A stretch of 64,000 bases of DNA from Mucilaginibacter tundrae (GTDB taxonomy: Bacteria; Bacteroidota; Bacteroidia; Sphingobacteriales; Sphingobacteriaceae). Positions within the stretch are counted from its first letter, which is position 1. Each line of letters starts with the position of its first letter. The notes under the pieces are model-generated. The model was not told where the DNA came from. It ran no database searches and saw nothing but the letters and a program-made list of their open reading frames with translations. Location: assembly GCF_013408825.1 (NCBI RefSeq), contig NZ_JACCBZ010000002.1, positions 186,001 through 250,000 of the forward strand, in the 5' to 3' direction. Shown here piece by piece: positions 20,142 through 29,167 of the stretch. Both the position numbers and the translations under genes were made by a program.

Positions 20142-20965
20142 TAGTTCCAGTTATGAAAGGGTTTAGTAAAAAACTCATCCACCTTTTTATTGAATTCGTC
20201 GGCATGAGCCTTCAAGGTATGATGTGGCGAATCAGGCAATATCCACAAATAAGCATGCGGAATATTTTGATAAATAAGCACCGTATGTTGCAAAACGATC
20301 AAATCATGATCTCCGCTTATAATTAATGACGGGCAATTAATTTGTTTTAACGCCGAAAGTGGCACATTGGGCTGCAACCAATCCAACATAAATATTTTCC
20401 AGTCGTTTTTTTCTTTGGCTGTGGTGAAGGTTTTATTTTTATTAGCATCATAATAATCGCGTTCACCTTTCCATTCAGATGGAATCAATGCTGTTGAATC
20501 CGGCCAAAGGTTGGCGCCTGTTGAGGCAAGTCTGACAACTTTTTCAGGGTGACGCATAGCCAATAATAATGCATTGATACCACCATCGCTCCAACCGATC
20601 ACATAGCTTGATTTGATATGCATCGCATCCAGCAAAGCGGCAAAATCATCTGCCATCATTTCAAAGCTTAAGGAATCTCTGCCGTCTACCGATTTGCCTT
20701 GCGCCCTGCTATCCGCTACGATAACCATATATTTTTTGGAGAAATAGGGAATATTTTTAGTAAAGGCTGATATATCGCCACCATTGCCATGTATCATTAA
20801 TAATGGTTTGCCCGTTCCGTAAACCTCGCAATACATTTTAAATCCACGTATATCGTAGTACCTGCCAACGGCAGGATTATTACCATAAGGAATAGGTTTT
20901 TCCTGACCTAAAGCCAGTAAAACGACTAATTGTAAGGCGAAAAGTATAATTAGATGTTTTTTCAA
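20141..20965 (-). CDS. Secreted alpha/beta hydrolase
   Basis: The 274-residue protein has a signal peptide (about 1-20) and an alpha/beta-hydrolase fold. The oxyanion strand is [10 protein letters not shown], the nucleophile elbow is VIGWSDGG (G-x-S-x-G with Ser about 126), the acid is probably Asp in ISGDHDLIV, and the His is in SPHHTL. It is likely a periplasmic esterase or peptidase of unknown substrate. The stop overlaps the start of the VF530 gene. It is divergent from the GH28 gene with 99 bp between them. Confidence 0.87.
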   Translation of the reverse strand: MKKHLIILFALQLVVLLALGQEKPIPYGNNPAVGRYYDIRGFKMYCEVYGTGKPLLMIHGNGGDISAFTKNIPYFSKKYMVIVADSRAQGKSVDGRDSLSFEMMADDFAALLDAMHIKSSYVIGWSDGGINALLLAMRHPEKVVRLASTGANLWPDSTALIPSEWKGERDYYDANKNKTFTTAKEKNDWKIFMLDWLQPNVPLSALKQINCPSLIISGDHDLIVLQHTVLIYQNIPHAYLWILPDSPHHTLKAHADEFNKKVDEFFTKPFHNWN

Positions 20966-21064
20966 ATTGCTTAAAAAAAACTAAATTAAGCTTAAATTGG
21001 TAATGCATATGAATAAATGATTTATTTTTATGCCATCCAATTTTACTGCCTAAAATAAATACAG

Positions 21065-22462
21065 ATGATAAATATAACCCGACTTAGGTTACTTTCATTA
21101 CTATTACCAGCCTTATTGGTTGCCACCAATCTTAAAGCGCAGGACGATGGCTTTAACGCTTCAGTAAATGCTATTTTAAAAAATGTTCATCCACCACAAT
21201 TTAAGGATGCTGTATATAATATAACCAGTTATGGCGCTGTCGCGGATGGGCAAACTGATACCAAAGCCATTTTTGATAAAGTAATAGACCTATGCAGTGT
21301 GAGCGGCGGCGGCGAGGTATTGGTACCGAAAGGGACATTTTATATTGCAGGACCTGTAGTTTTAAAAAGCCATGTGAATCTACATTTTGAGGATGGTGCC
21401 GAACTTGTTTTCTCCGGCGACCCAAAGGATTATTTACCACCCGTATTAAGCTTGTGGGAAGGCACAGAAGTGTTTAATTATTGCCCACTGCTGTATGCTT
21501 ACCAATGCTCGGATATCGCGGTTACGGGGCATGGTATTGTTGATGGATCGGCAAGCAAGGCATTTGCCACCTGGCGGCCGCAAGGATCTGCAAATCAATT
21601 AAAATTAAGGCAGATGGGCGGGCATAATGTGCCGGTTTATGAGCGGGTATTTGGCGATGGTTATCAGTTGCCGCCGGATATGATCCAATTTTTTGGCTGT
21701 AAAAATATATTGATCGATGGTATTACTATCAAAGATTCGCCTTATTGGGTGATCCACCCGGTGTTGTGCGATAACGTTACGGTACAAAATGTAACTATCA
21801 ACAGCCACAATTTAAATAATGACGGCTGCGACCCGGAATCAACCACAAATGTATTAGTGCAAAATTGCAAGTTTGATACAGGTGACGACGGTATAGCTAT
21901 AAAAGCAGGCCGTGACCAGGATGCCTGGCGCATTGGGCAGCCTACGGAGAATGTAATTGTGCGTAATTCTGTATTTACCTCAAAAGCTAATGGTCTTTGT
22001 ATCGGCAGTGAAATGTCCGCAGGGGTTAGGAATATTTATATGTATAATGTTTACATCCACCATTGCCTAAGTGCCATTTATTTTAAATCAAATCTCGACC
22101 GTGGCGGGTTTATACAAAATGTGCATGTGCAAAATGTGCAATGTGATACAGCCTTCGCCGCATTTATTCGGTTCGAAAACAACTATTCAGGTTCACGGGG
22201 CGGGCACTACCCTACCGAATTCAGCAATTTTACAATTGAAAAAGTTAACTGCAATTTTGCCGGCGAAACCGGGATATATGCCGTTGGAGTTGATAGACAT
22301 CCGCTTAAAAATATCAGTTTAAATAAGGTTAGCATAGTTAAAACACCAAAGGATGAAGTGATCACTAACACTGAAAACCTGGTTTTTAAAAATGTATCGG
22401 TTAACGGGCATACACTGGATAAGCCAATAAATACTCCTGTAATACAATTGCACACGGATTAA
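21065..22462 (+). CDS. Glycoside hydrolase family 28 (polygalacturonase-like)
   Basis: The 465-residue secreted protein has a signal peptide (about 1-25) and a right-handed beta-helix GH28 domain. ITSYGAVADGQTDTKAI opens the fold. The catalytic Asp motifs are seen as HNLNNDGCDPEST (NxD) and DTGDDGIAIKAGRD (DD). The third motif reads CIGSEMSAG, where classical enzymes have G-H-G, and the RIK motif is replaced by AIYFKSN; both are common in bacterial GH28 exo- or rhamnogalacturonan-type enzymes. It should cleave galacturonan-type pectin in the periplasm or outside. No SusC/SusD pair is nearby. Confidence 0.92.
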   Translation: MINITRLRLLSLLLPALLVATNLKAQDDGFNASVNAILKNVHPPQFKDAVYNITSYGAVADGQTDTKAIFDKVIDLCSVSGGGEVLVPKGTFYIAGPVVLKSHVNLHFEDGAELVFSGDPKDYLPPVLSLWEGTEVFNYCPLLYAYQCSDIAVTGHGIVDGSASKAFATWRPQGSANQLKLRQMGGHNVPVYERVFGDGYQLPPDMIQFFGCKNILIDGITIKDSPYWVIHPVLCDNVTVQNVTINSHNLNNDGCDPESTTNVLVQNCKFDTGDDGIAIKAGRDQDAWRIGQPTENVIVRNSVFTSKANGLCIGSEMSAGVRNIYMYNVYIHHCLSAIYFKSNLDRGGFIQNVHVQNVQCDTAFAAFIRFENNYSGSRGGHYPTEFSNFTIEKVNCNFAGETGIYAVGVDRHPLKNISLNKVSIVKTPKDEVITNTENLVFKNVSVNGHTLDKPINTPVIQLHTD

Positions 22463-22507
22463 AAAACATTTACTATTATTGCCCCAACCCAAACTTTTAA
22501 ATCAGTA

Positions 22508-23404
22508 ATGAAAAAAACAATTCAGCTAACGCTATTTCTAACATTCTCCTTTTTATGCCTTAAAGCGCAAACCCGGCTTTTAAATGACCCGGACAGCGTA
22601 CACTTTATTACCAGCGATATTGATAATTTTTGGAAAGCATTCGATCACTTTAAACGCGATACCACTACAAATCCATTTGGCCCGGAATATATTGACATTG
22701 GTAGCAAGGGAGTTAAAGGATTTATTCACCGGAGGATACAAAGCGCCGATCACCTGCTTGCTGTTGTAAAAAAACACCGGGCCGATTATGAAAAAGTACG
22801 GAGCGGTACGCTGCTCATTAGTCAAAAGGGAAAACAATGCCGCAGCACATTTTATGCGCTTAAATATTTGTATCCGCAGGCAAAATTTCCGGATGTATAC
22901 TTTTTAATAGGTGCCTATAATACCGGCGGTACCGAGGGTGATGACGGGTTATACATCGGCTCGGAAATTTACCCTGATGTTAATAGTATCCCGGTTATTG
23001 TGGCGCACGAACTGATCCATTATCAACAAGTATTCCCTTTTGATAAACCTACCCTATTGCAGCAAAGTATACTGGAAGGCAGCGCTGATTTTTTAGGCGA
23101 AATGATATCAGGTGCACATATTAATAATGTAGCACATAAATATGGTCAAGAACATTTTGACGCGCTTTGCAGAGAATTTGTAGCGAGAATGAATAATACA
23201 GATTTTAACGACTGGCTATACGGAACTTCAAAAAAAGATGACCGACCTAATGATCTTGCCTATTGGATGGGATATGAAATAGTAGCCGATTATTATGCTA
23301 AAGCAAAGGACAAAAAACAGGCTATTGTTGATATTTTGCACATTAAGGATTATAATGCGTTTTTGAAACAAAGCGGCTACCTGGATAATTATTTAACCCG
23401 ATAA
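22508..23404 (+). CDS. Putative secreted Zn-dependent protease (DUF2268-like)
   Basis: The 298-residue protein begins with a signal peptide (about 1-20, ending LKAQ). Its central motif VIVAHELIHYQQ contains HExxH (about residue 168) with a following Glu in LEGSADFLGEM, the arrangement of gluzincin-like metallopeptidases in predicted Zn-dependent protease families such as DUF2268. The substrate is unknown. It lies 45 bp after the GH28 gene on the same strand and may be co-transcribed. A strong hairpin terminator follows. Confidence 0.72.
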   Translation: MKKTIQLTLFLTFSFLCLKAQTRLLNDPDSVHFITSDIDNFWKAFDHFKRDTTTNPFGPEYIDIGSKGVKGFIHRRIQSADHLLAVVKKHRADYEKVRSGTLLISQKGKQCRSTFYALKYLYPQAKFPDVYFLIGAYNTGGTEGDDGLYIGSEIYPDVNSIPVIVAHELIHYQQVFPFDKPTLLQQSILEGSADFLGEMISGAHINNVAHKYGQEHFDALCREFVARMNNTDFNDWLYGTSKKDDRPNDLAYWMGYEIVADYYAKAKDKKQAIVDILHIKDYNAFLKQSGYLDNYLTR

Positions 23405-23430
23405 TATTTGAGATATTATTTATTTTTAAT

Positions 23431-23467
23431 GCACAAAGCCCATTTGCTATGCAAACGGGCTTTGTGC
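23431..23467. terminator. Bidirectional rho-independent terminator
   Basis: GCACAAAGCCC at 23431 pairs perfectly with GGGCTTTGTGC at 23457-23467, and the inner arms ATTTGC/GCAAAC extend the stem to 17 bp with one wobble. It separates the convergent protease and PurF-like genes, with AT-rich flanks on both sides. Confidence 0.85.
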
Positions 23468-23486
23468 TAATTTGTGAGTTATTTAA

Positions 23487-25394
23487 TTACATATAACCAC
23501 GTTGATTCTTTCCTTCCATCCAGTTGGCAAAAGCGCGATTTACTACCTTGTTGCCGCCCGGGGTTGGGAAATCGCCGCTGAAATACCAATCGCCTGTATG
23601 ATCAGGGCAGGCAATGTGCAGGTTATCCAATGTTTGGTATAAAACCTTTATTTCCGCTTTTATTTCTTTTGGAGTGATGATCTTAGCTATACGGTCAGAT
23701 ATTTCCTGGTCGGTAAAAGGAGCATAGATAGCTTTTACATAGTTTACCACTTCTTCTTTAGGCAGCGATGCGCTGTCTTTACATTGCTGGTAAACTTTTA
23801 ATATCACATCATCCATACCGGCATCTTTCAGTAAGCTTATTGCTGCTTCAAAAGCGACAAATTCGCCCATGCGCGACATATCGATACCATAGCAATCAGG
23901 ATAACGAATTTGCGGTGCAGACGAAACCACTACTATCTTTTTGGGACCTAAACGATCCAGAATTTTTAAGATGCTTTGTTTAAGTGTTGTACCACGAACA
24001 ATTGAATCATCCAAAACCACTAAGGTATCGGTTCCGTTTTTAATCAAACCATAAGTAGTATCATAAACGTGGGCCACCATCTCACTACGATCTGCATCCT
24101 GGGTGATAAATGTGCGGAGCTTAACGTCTTTTATCGCTATTTTCTCCACACGTGGGGCCATGCTCAAAACCTCCGTCAATTCCTCGTCAGTTATTTTGTC
24201 GGTACGGTTAAGTAGTGTATCGCGTTGGTATTTCTTGATATATTTGTGCACGCCCTCAACCATACCATAAAATGCCACTTCGGCGGTGTTTGGTATGTAG
24301 GAAAATACAGTGTTTTTTACATCGTGGTTTATCTCATTTAATATTTGCGGACAAAGCAAACGGCCTAACTGTTTACGTTCACGGTAAATCGAGGCATCAC
24401 TTCCACGTGAAAAATAAATACGTTCAAATGAACAAGCTTTTTTCTCGCGAGGCTCGCTAATCATGTCCTCGGTTATTTTACCATTCTTTTTAACGATAAG
24501 TGCATGGCCGGGTTGTATCTCCTTAACATCACCAATGGGGATATTGAAGGCGGTTTGAATTGCAGGGCGCTCCGAAGCAGCAACTACGATCTCATCATTA
24601 TAATAATAATAAGCCGGGCGGATACCAGCCGGGTCGCGCATTACAAATGCATCACCGTGGCCTAATATACCCGCGATAGTGTAACCACCATCCCAGTTTT
24701 TGGCTGACTTACGCAGAATTTTGGCAACGTCCATATCATTGGCTATCAACTTGCTGATCTCCATGTTATCGTCGTGGCCTTCGCGTTTGTATTGGTCAAA
24801 TAACCCCTGGTTCTCCGTATCGATAAAGTGACCGATCTTTTCCAAAACAGTAACCGTATCGGCTTTTTCTTTTGGATGCTGGCCTAAATCGTAAAGTTGT
24901 TGCAACAGCTCATCAACGTTAGTCATGTTGAAGTTACCTGCAATAACCAGGTTACGGGTCATCCAATTGTTCTGCCTTAAAAAGGGGTGACAGTTTTCGA
25001 TGCTGTTTTTACCGTGGGTACCATAACGCAAATGGCCTAATAGCACTTCGCCGGTAAAGCTTATGTGTTCTTTGAGCCAATCGGCATCTTGCATACGTTC
25101 AGGAGTTTCCTTTTGTATGTCGGCAAATTTTTTCTGGATGTACTCAAAAATATCAGCAACGGCGTTTGAGGCCATTGAGCGGTGCCTGCTTATGTAACGT
25201 TTACCAGGCTCAATATCCAATTTAATGGTTGCAACACCGGCGCCATCCTGGCCGCGATTATGTTGTTTCTCCATTAAAAGATAAAGCTTGTTAAGGCCGT
25301 ACAGTGCAGTACCGTACTTTTTTTGATAGAAAGAAAGTGGCTTTAAAAGGCGGATAAATGCCACACCGCATTCATGTTTAATCTGATCGCTCAT
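23487..25394 (-). CDS. purF: Amidophosphoribosyltransferase (PurF type, long Bacteroidetes form)
   Basis: The enzyme transfers glutamine-derived ammonia to PRPP as the first committed step of purine synthesis. The N-terminal class II glutaminase domain opens HECGVAF, with the nucleophile Cys at residue 9 that would be exposed after removal of a short propeptide. GHLRYGTHG and GNFNMTNVDELL follow. The C-terminal phosphoribosyltransferase domain carries the PRPP loop VVLDDSIVRGTT (about residue 465). At 635 residues it is longer than the usual 470-510. Bacteroidetes have such a long form, and it could be a paralogue rather than the housekeeping PurF. Confidence 0.85.
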   Translation of the reverse strand: MSDQIKHECGVAFIRLLKPLSFYQKKYGTALYGLNKLYLLMEKQHNRGQDGAGVATIKLDIEPGKRYISRHRSMASNAVADIFEYIQKKFADIQKETPERMQDADWLKEHISFTGEVLLGHLRYGTHGKNSIENCHPFLRQNNWMTRNLVIAGNFNMTNVDELLQQLYDLGQHPKEKADTVTVLEKIGHFIDTENQGLFDQYKREGHDDNMEISKLIANDMDVAKILRKSAKNWDGGYTIAGILGHGDAFVMRDPAGIRPAYYYYNDEIVVAASERPAIQTAFNIPIGDVKEIQPGHALIVKKNGKITEDMISEPREKKACSFERIYFSRGSDASIYRERKQLGRLLCPQILNEINHDVKNTVFSYIPNTAEVAFYGMVEGVHKYIKKYQRDTLLNRTDKITDEELTEVLSMAPRVEKIAIKDVKLRTFITQDADRSEMVAHVYDTTYGLIKNGTDTLVVLDDSIVRGTTLKQSILKILDRLGPKKIVVVSSAPQIRYPDCYGIDMSRMGEFVAFEAAISLLKDAGMDDVILKVYQQCKDSASLPKEEVVNYVKAIYAPFTDQEISDRIAKIITPKEIKAEIKVLYQTLDNLHIACPDHTGDWYFSGDFPTPGGNKVVNRAFANWMEGKNQRGYM

Positions 25395-25411
25395 GATTGA
25401 GAATGAGGTGG

Positions 25412-25419
25412 CAAAGGTA
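25412..25419 (-). promoter_or_regulatory. Probable -7 promoter box of the PurF-type gene
   Basis: TACCTTTG on the minus strand matches the Bacteroidetes TAnnTTTG box and lies 17 bp upstream of the start codon. No convincing -33 TTTG is seen. Confidence 0.45.
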
Positions 25420-25510
25420 AAAGTTTATTTAGATTTTAGCTTATCCAATTTGTCATTAATTCGTATTAATATGAAGTAATTATGAACAATTTGTTAACTA
25501 TTTTATGGTA

Positions 25511-25549
25511 ATCTAAAAAGGCAATATGTAAAACATTGCCTTTTTAGAT
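25511..25549. terminator. Rho-independent terminator
   Basis: ATCTAAAAAGGCAAT (25511-25525) is perfectly complementary to ATTGCCTTTTTAGAT (25535-25549), a 15-bp stem with A- and T-runs. It sits just after the stop of the frameshifted lipoprotein gene (minus strand). Confidence 0.82.
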
Positions 25550-25569
25550 GGAGTTAACGTATTATTTTA

Positions 25570-26145
25570 TTAGTGTTCCCACTTTAAACCGGCTGTATTA
25601 AATTCCATGTCCTGCATACCTTCCTGGTAAAACTCAGCTTCAACAATCATCTTCTTTGCTATTTTAGCATGAGCGATGAATTTTGGCTCCGGATGAATAA
25701 ATAAGGGTGGTACTGCTATAATCAGATGGTTCGCTACCTTCAAATGAAATTGCCGGGTCGCTATCAAACCTAACCTTAATGGCGCAACCATCGCTAACAT
25801 CGCAAATGAACTGGCCTTTATCTATTGCTAAGATAATTTCATTCTTTTTTGCTTTGTTTCTGATCGTGATTGTTGCTGTTGAGCCGCCTTCGTACGGCGC
25901 GCCAAACTGCAATTTGTTGGTTGAATTGATTGCTGCAAAATAAGACAGTTTAGATGTCATCTTGTCTCTATCAGTTTGATAATTCCACGATGTCGGGTCG
26001 GCTTCTGTTTTCTTTTCGGTAGTTGTAGTGGATGTGGTTGTTTTGGTGGTATCCGTTTTCGATGAGTCGGTACTACCAGATGATTTTTGATTTGAATTAC
26101 AAGACACCATAGCGGTGGCCGCTAATAATAGTAAGATTTTTTCAT
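25570..26145 (-). pseudogene. Lipoprotein gene broken by two single-base frameshifts
   Basis: The longest intact frame (25664-26110) encodes 148 residues starting MVSCNSNQKSSG, but extra sequence on both sides clearly belongs to the gene. Upstream, an ATG at 26145 with AAA AAA reads into KILLLLAATAMVSC, a lipoprotein signal with a lipobox, if one A is added to the A6 run at 26137-26142. Downstream, removing one base near 25703-25707 (CCC or A) joins SDYSSTTL to FIHPEPKFIAHAKIAKKM and continues to a stop at 25570. A Ser/Thr/Lys-rich linker (about residues 15-50) precedes the folded part. Function is unknown. Both lesions are in or beside homopolymers, so sequencing error is possible. Confidence 0.75.
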
Positions 26146-26242
26146 TGTGATAATAAGATTTATTCCTCTGAGATAAGACAGTCTTTTAAAAAAGCAAAGA
26201 AAAAGTTCAAAATATTAGCAAAATCTATAATCTGAATAAAAT

Positions 26243-27550
26243 CTACAATCTTTCGCCGTGCTGGCTTATATCCAAACCAATACGTTCCTCCTCGTCAGAT
26301 ACTTGCAGGGGAGATATCATATCAGTGATCTTAAGCAATAACAATGATCCAAAAAATGAGAATATTGATACCACCACTAAGGCTATACATTGTACAAAAA
26401 ATAAGTGTGTATGGCCAAAGAATAAACCATCACCTGTAGTATTGTTTGGGTTGATATCTTGATTGGCAAAAACGCCGGTAAGCACCATACCTACCATACC
26501 GCCCACACCGTGACACGGGAATACATCAAGTGTATCGTCAATAGTGGTACGTGTACGCCACTCCACCACTAAATTACTTATTACCGCCGATATGATACCA
26601 ATAGCTAATGAATGCGGTATAGATACATATCCTGCAGCTGGCGTGATAGCGACTAAACCAACAACAGCGCCTATGCAGGTACCCATAGCCGATGGTTTAC
26701 GGCCACGCAGCATATCAAAAAATATCCAGGTTAAGCCACCAGCAGCTGATGCTGTAGTACTGGTTGCCAATGCAAGTACCGCCAGGTGATTTGCCCCAAA
26801 TGCCGAACCGGCGTTAAAACCGAACCAGCCAAACCACAACAGCCCCGTACCTATGATTACATAGGTTATACGAGCCGGGGTATGGTCAACTTCATTACGG
26901 CGTTTTAGATATAATGCTGAGGCCAGCGCCGCCCAACCCGCAGACATGTGTACAACGGTACCGCCCGCAAAATCAAGTACGCCAAGCTTATTTAATAAAC
27001 CATCGGGATGCCATGTGCAATGTGCTAATGGTGAGAATATAAATATGGTGAACAAGCATACAAATATGATATATGAATTAAAACGGATACGCCCAGCAAA
27101 AGCGCCGGTAATAAGTGCCGGTGTTATAATAGCGAATTTTAGCTGATACATGGCGAAAAGCAATAACGGGATAGTTGGCGCCAGTTTCCAAGTTGCGTTT
27201 CCAAGCATTCCTTTCATCATAAAATACGTACCGGGATTACCTATAACCCCATGAACATCATCACCAAATGCTAAACTAAAACCAAATATTCCCCACATTA
27301 TGGTTACGATCACCATACATATGATGCTTTGTAACATGGTTGATATTACATTCTTTTTGGTTACCATCCCCCCATAAAAAAACGCAAGTCCGGGTGTCAT
27401 GATCAACACCAGGGCTGTTGACATCAGCATCCAGGCGATATCACCTGTATTAAATTTGGGATCTGTAAGGGAATTTACTTCGACTGAGGGAAAAATAAAA
27501 GTTAAAACCAGTATAAAAACAATAATCGAAAATGGAAGATAGCGTTTCAT
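26243..27550 (-). CDS. amt: Ammonium transporter (Amt family)
   Basis: The 435-residue membrane protein has the Amt/Rh fold of about 11 helices, with an N-terminal hydrophobic signal-like segment. Family motifs seen are DIAWMLMSTALVLIMTPGLA, the GLAFFYGGM turn, the DFAGGTVVHMSAGWAAL segment containing the first pore His, and VDWR-type region FPCHGVGGMVGM with the second His. It conducts ammonium or ammonia across the inner membrane. No glnB/glnK PII gene adjoins it, which is unusual compared with many bacteria. Confidence 0.95.
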   Translation of the reverse strand: MKRYLPFSIIVFILVLTFIFPSVEVNSLTDPKFNTGDIAWMLMSTALVLIMTPGLAFFYGGMVTKKNVISTMLQSIICMVIVTIMWGIFGFSLAFGDDVHGVIGNPGTYFMMKGMLGNATWKLAPTIPLLLFAMYQLKFAIITPALITGAFAGRIRFNSYIIFVCLFTIFIFSPLAHCTWHPDGLLNKLGVLDFAGGTVVHMSAGWAALASALYLKRRNEVDHTPARITYVIIGTGLLWFGWFGFNAGSAFGANHLAVLALATSTTASAAGGLTWIFFDMLRGRKPSAMGTCIGAVVGLVAITPAAGYVSIPHSLAIGIISAVISNLVVEWRTRTTIDDTLDVFPCHGVGGMVGMVLTGVFANQDINPNNTTGDGLFFGHTHLFFVQCIALVVVSIFSFFGSLLLLKITDMISPLQVSDEEERIGLDISQHGERL

Positions 27551-27651
27551 TAGGAATTAATTGGTTAAAAAACGGCTGAAATTATGATTTATTCCTATCA
27601 AAAGAGTAAAAAAGTCGTGTTTTATTGGCATTTAAAACAGAAATACCTCTT

Positions 27652-29166
27652 TTATAGATGATTAATTATAAAATCAGGGAAAACCCCCAATAAAATTAAC
27701 AGGACTGATATAATCGCTGCCAAAATCAATAAATTATAAGATTTACTTACCGGTTCTTTAACAATTTCTAACCTTTTTATAAAAAGATTGAGGGGGATTT
27801 TAAGATAATAGAACAGCGACACTACGGTAGTTAAAGCACCTGTTACCATCAGCAGTAAAAGCCACAGATCATGATTTTGCTGGTATACACCATAAACCGC
27901 GGAGAATACAAACACTTTACCCGTAAACCCGGCAGTTATAGGCAAACCGGTTAACGATATGAGTATAATTACAAAACATACCGAAGCGGTAGTATAACGC
28001 AAGCCTAATCCCTTATAGCCTTCCATATCTTCGGCGCCGGTTACGTTGGCAAAGTAACTGGCTAGTACCAGCGCGCCAATATTGGCTATGCTATACACCA
28101 GTAAATACCAGGTAAGCGCTGTAATACCTTGCTGATTAAACGTTACTATCGCCATTAAAACAAATCCCGTATGCCCAATGCTTGAATAAGCCAACATGCG
28201 TTTCACGTTAGTTTGCAGTACCGCGGCAAAGTTACCTGCTATCATGGTGGCGATGCCGACAATAGACAGGAACAGCTTAAAATCAAAGGCCGACCATCTG
28301 ACAGAAAAGATAAACGGGGTAAGGAAATTAATCAATAAGGCAAATCCTGCTATTTTAGGCAAAGTTGACAAATAGGCTGTAACCGGGGTTGAGGCACCTT
28401 CATAAACATCGGGCACCCAAAAATGCATTGGGATAAATGATAATTTAAACCCTATTCCTAACAATACCAGTACTAGGGCAAAAGAAACCGCCATACCGTT
28501 TGCTTGCGTTAAGCCTTGCAGGAAGTTACCGTCGAACAGATCTAACGACCCTGTAAAGCCATATAATAACGAAATTCCATACAGCATAATAGCCGAAGCA
28601 GCCGCCCCAAACAATACGTACTTTAAACCTGCTTCGGTACTGAAAGCATTTTCTGAACGATAGGCAACTAATAGGTAAGATGCCAGGGAAACCATCTCGA
28701 TTGACAGGTAAATGGATAGCAGGTTGACCGCCATGGTCATTAAATGTAATCCGAATATGGAAGCAATGATGATGGTATACAGATCGGACAAGCCTTTTTT
28801 GTGGGCACGTAGCTTGTGATCCCAATCGGCATAAATAAGTAGCACAAATGCCAGCAGATCAATAATGAATTTAAAGTTGACGGCCGCGCGGGTGAGTAAT
28901 AAAGAGTTATTAAAAAGAAATAACGGGATGTTTTCCTCTACACTTTGTTTTACAAAATCCCGCTGTCCTAGGTCTAAAATACAAATCAACAATATCCCCA
29001 CGCAAGCAACAGTTTTGCAAAGTTTTTGGGAGTTTTTACCGAAAAGCAAGTCGGTTATCAGCACAATAATAAATAAGGCGCTAAGCCAAACTTCGGGCAT
29101 AAAAAATTGAATGCTACCCAATAAATTAGATAGTGAGCCGTGTATATATGGTAGCAGATCGTGCAT
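27652..29166 (-). CDS. nuoN: NADH-quinone oxidoreductase subunit N
   Basis: The 504-residue protein has about 14 membrane helices and is one of the three antiporter-like subunits of complex I that pump protons. The core signature SFIPMHFWVPDVYEGASTPVTAYLS and the preceding Glu/Lys helices (LSIEMVSLASYLLVAY; AEAGLKY-type segment) are present. It is the last gene of the nuo operon, 1 bp after nuoM. Confidence 0.96.
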   Translation of the reverse strand: MHDLLPYIHGSLSNLLGSIQFFMPEVWLSALFIIVLITDLLFGKNSQKLCKTVACVGILLICILDLGQRDFVKQSVEENIPLFLFNNSLLLTRAAVNFKFIIDLLAFVLLIYADWDHKLRAHKKGLSDLYTIIIASIFGLHLMTMAVNLLSIYLSIEMVSLASYLLVAYRSENAFSTEAGLKYVLFGAAASAIMLYGISLLYGFTGSLDLFDGNFLQGLTQANGMAVSFALVLVLLGIGFKLSFIPMHFWVPDVYEGASTPVTAYLSTLPKIAGFALLINFLTPFIFSVRWSAFDFKLFLSIVGIATMIAGNFAAVLQTNVKRMLAYSSIGHTGFVLMAIVTFNQQGITALTWYLLVYSIANIGALVLASYFANVTGAEDMEGYKGLGLRYTTASVCFVIILISLTGLPITAGFTGKVFVFSAVYGVYQQNHDLWLLLLMVTGALTTVVSLFYYLKIPLNLFIKRLEIVKEPVSKSYNLLILAAIISVLLILLGVFPDFIINHL

Positions 29167-29167
29167 T

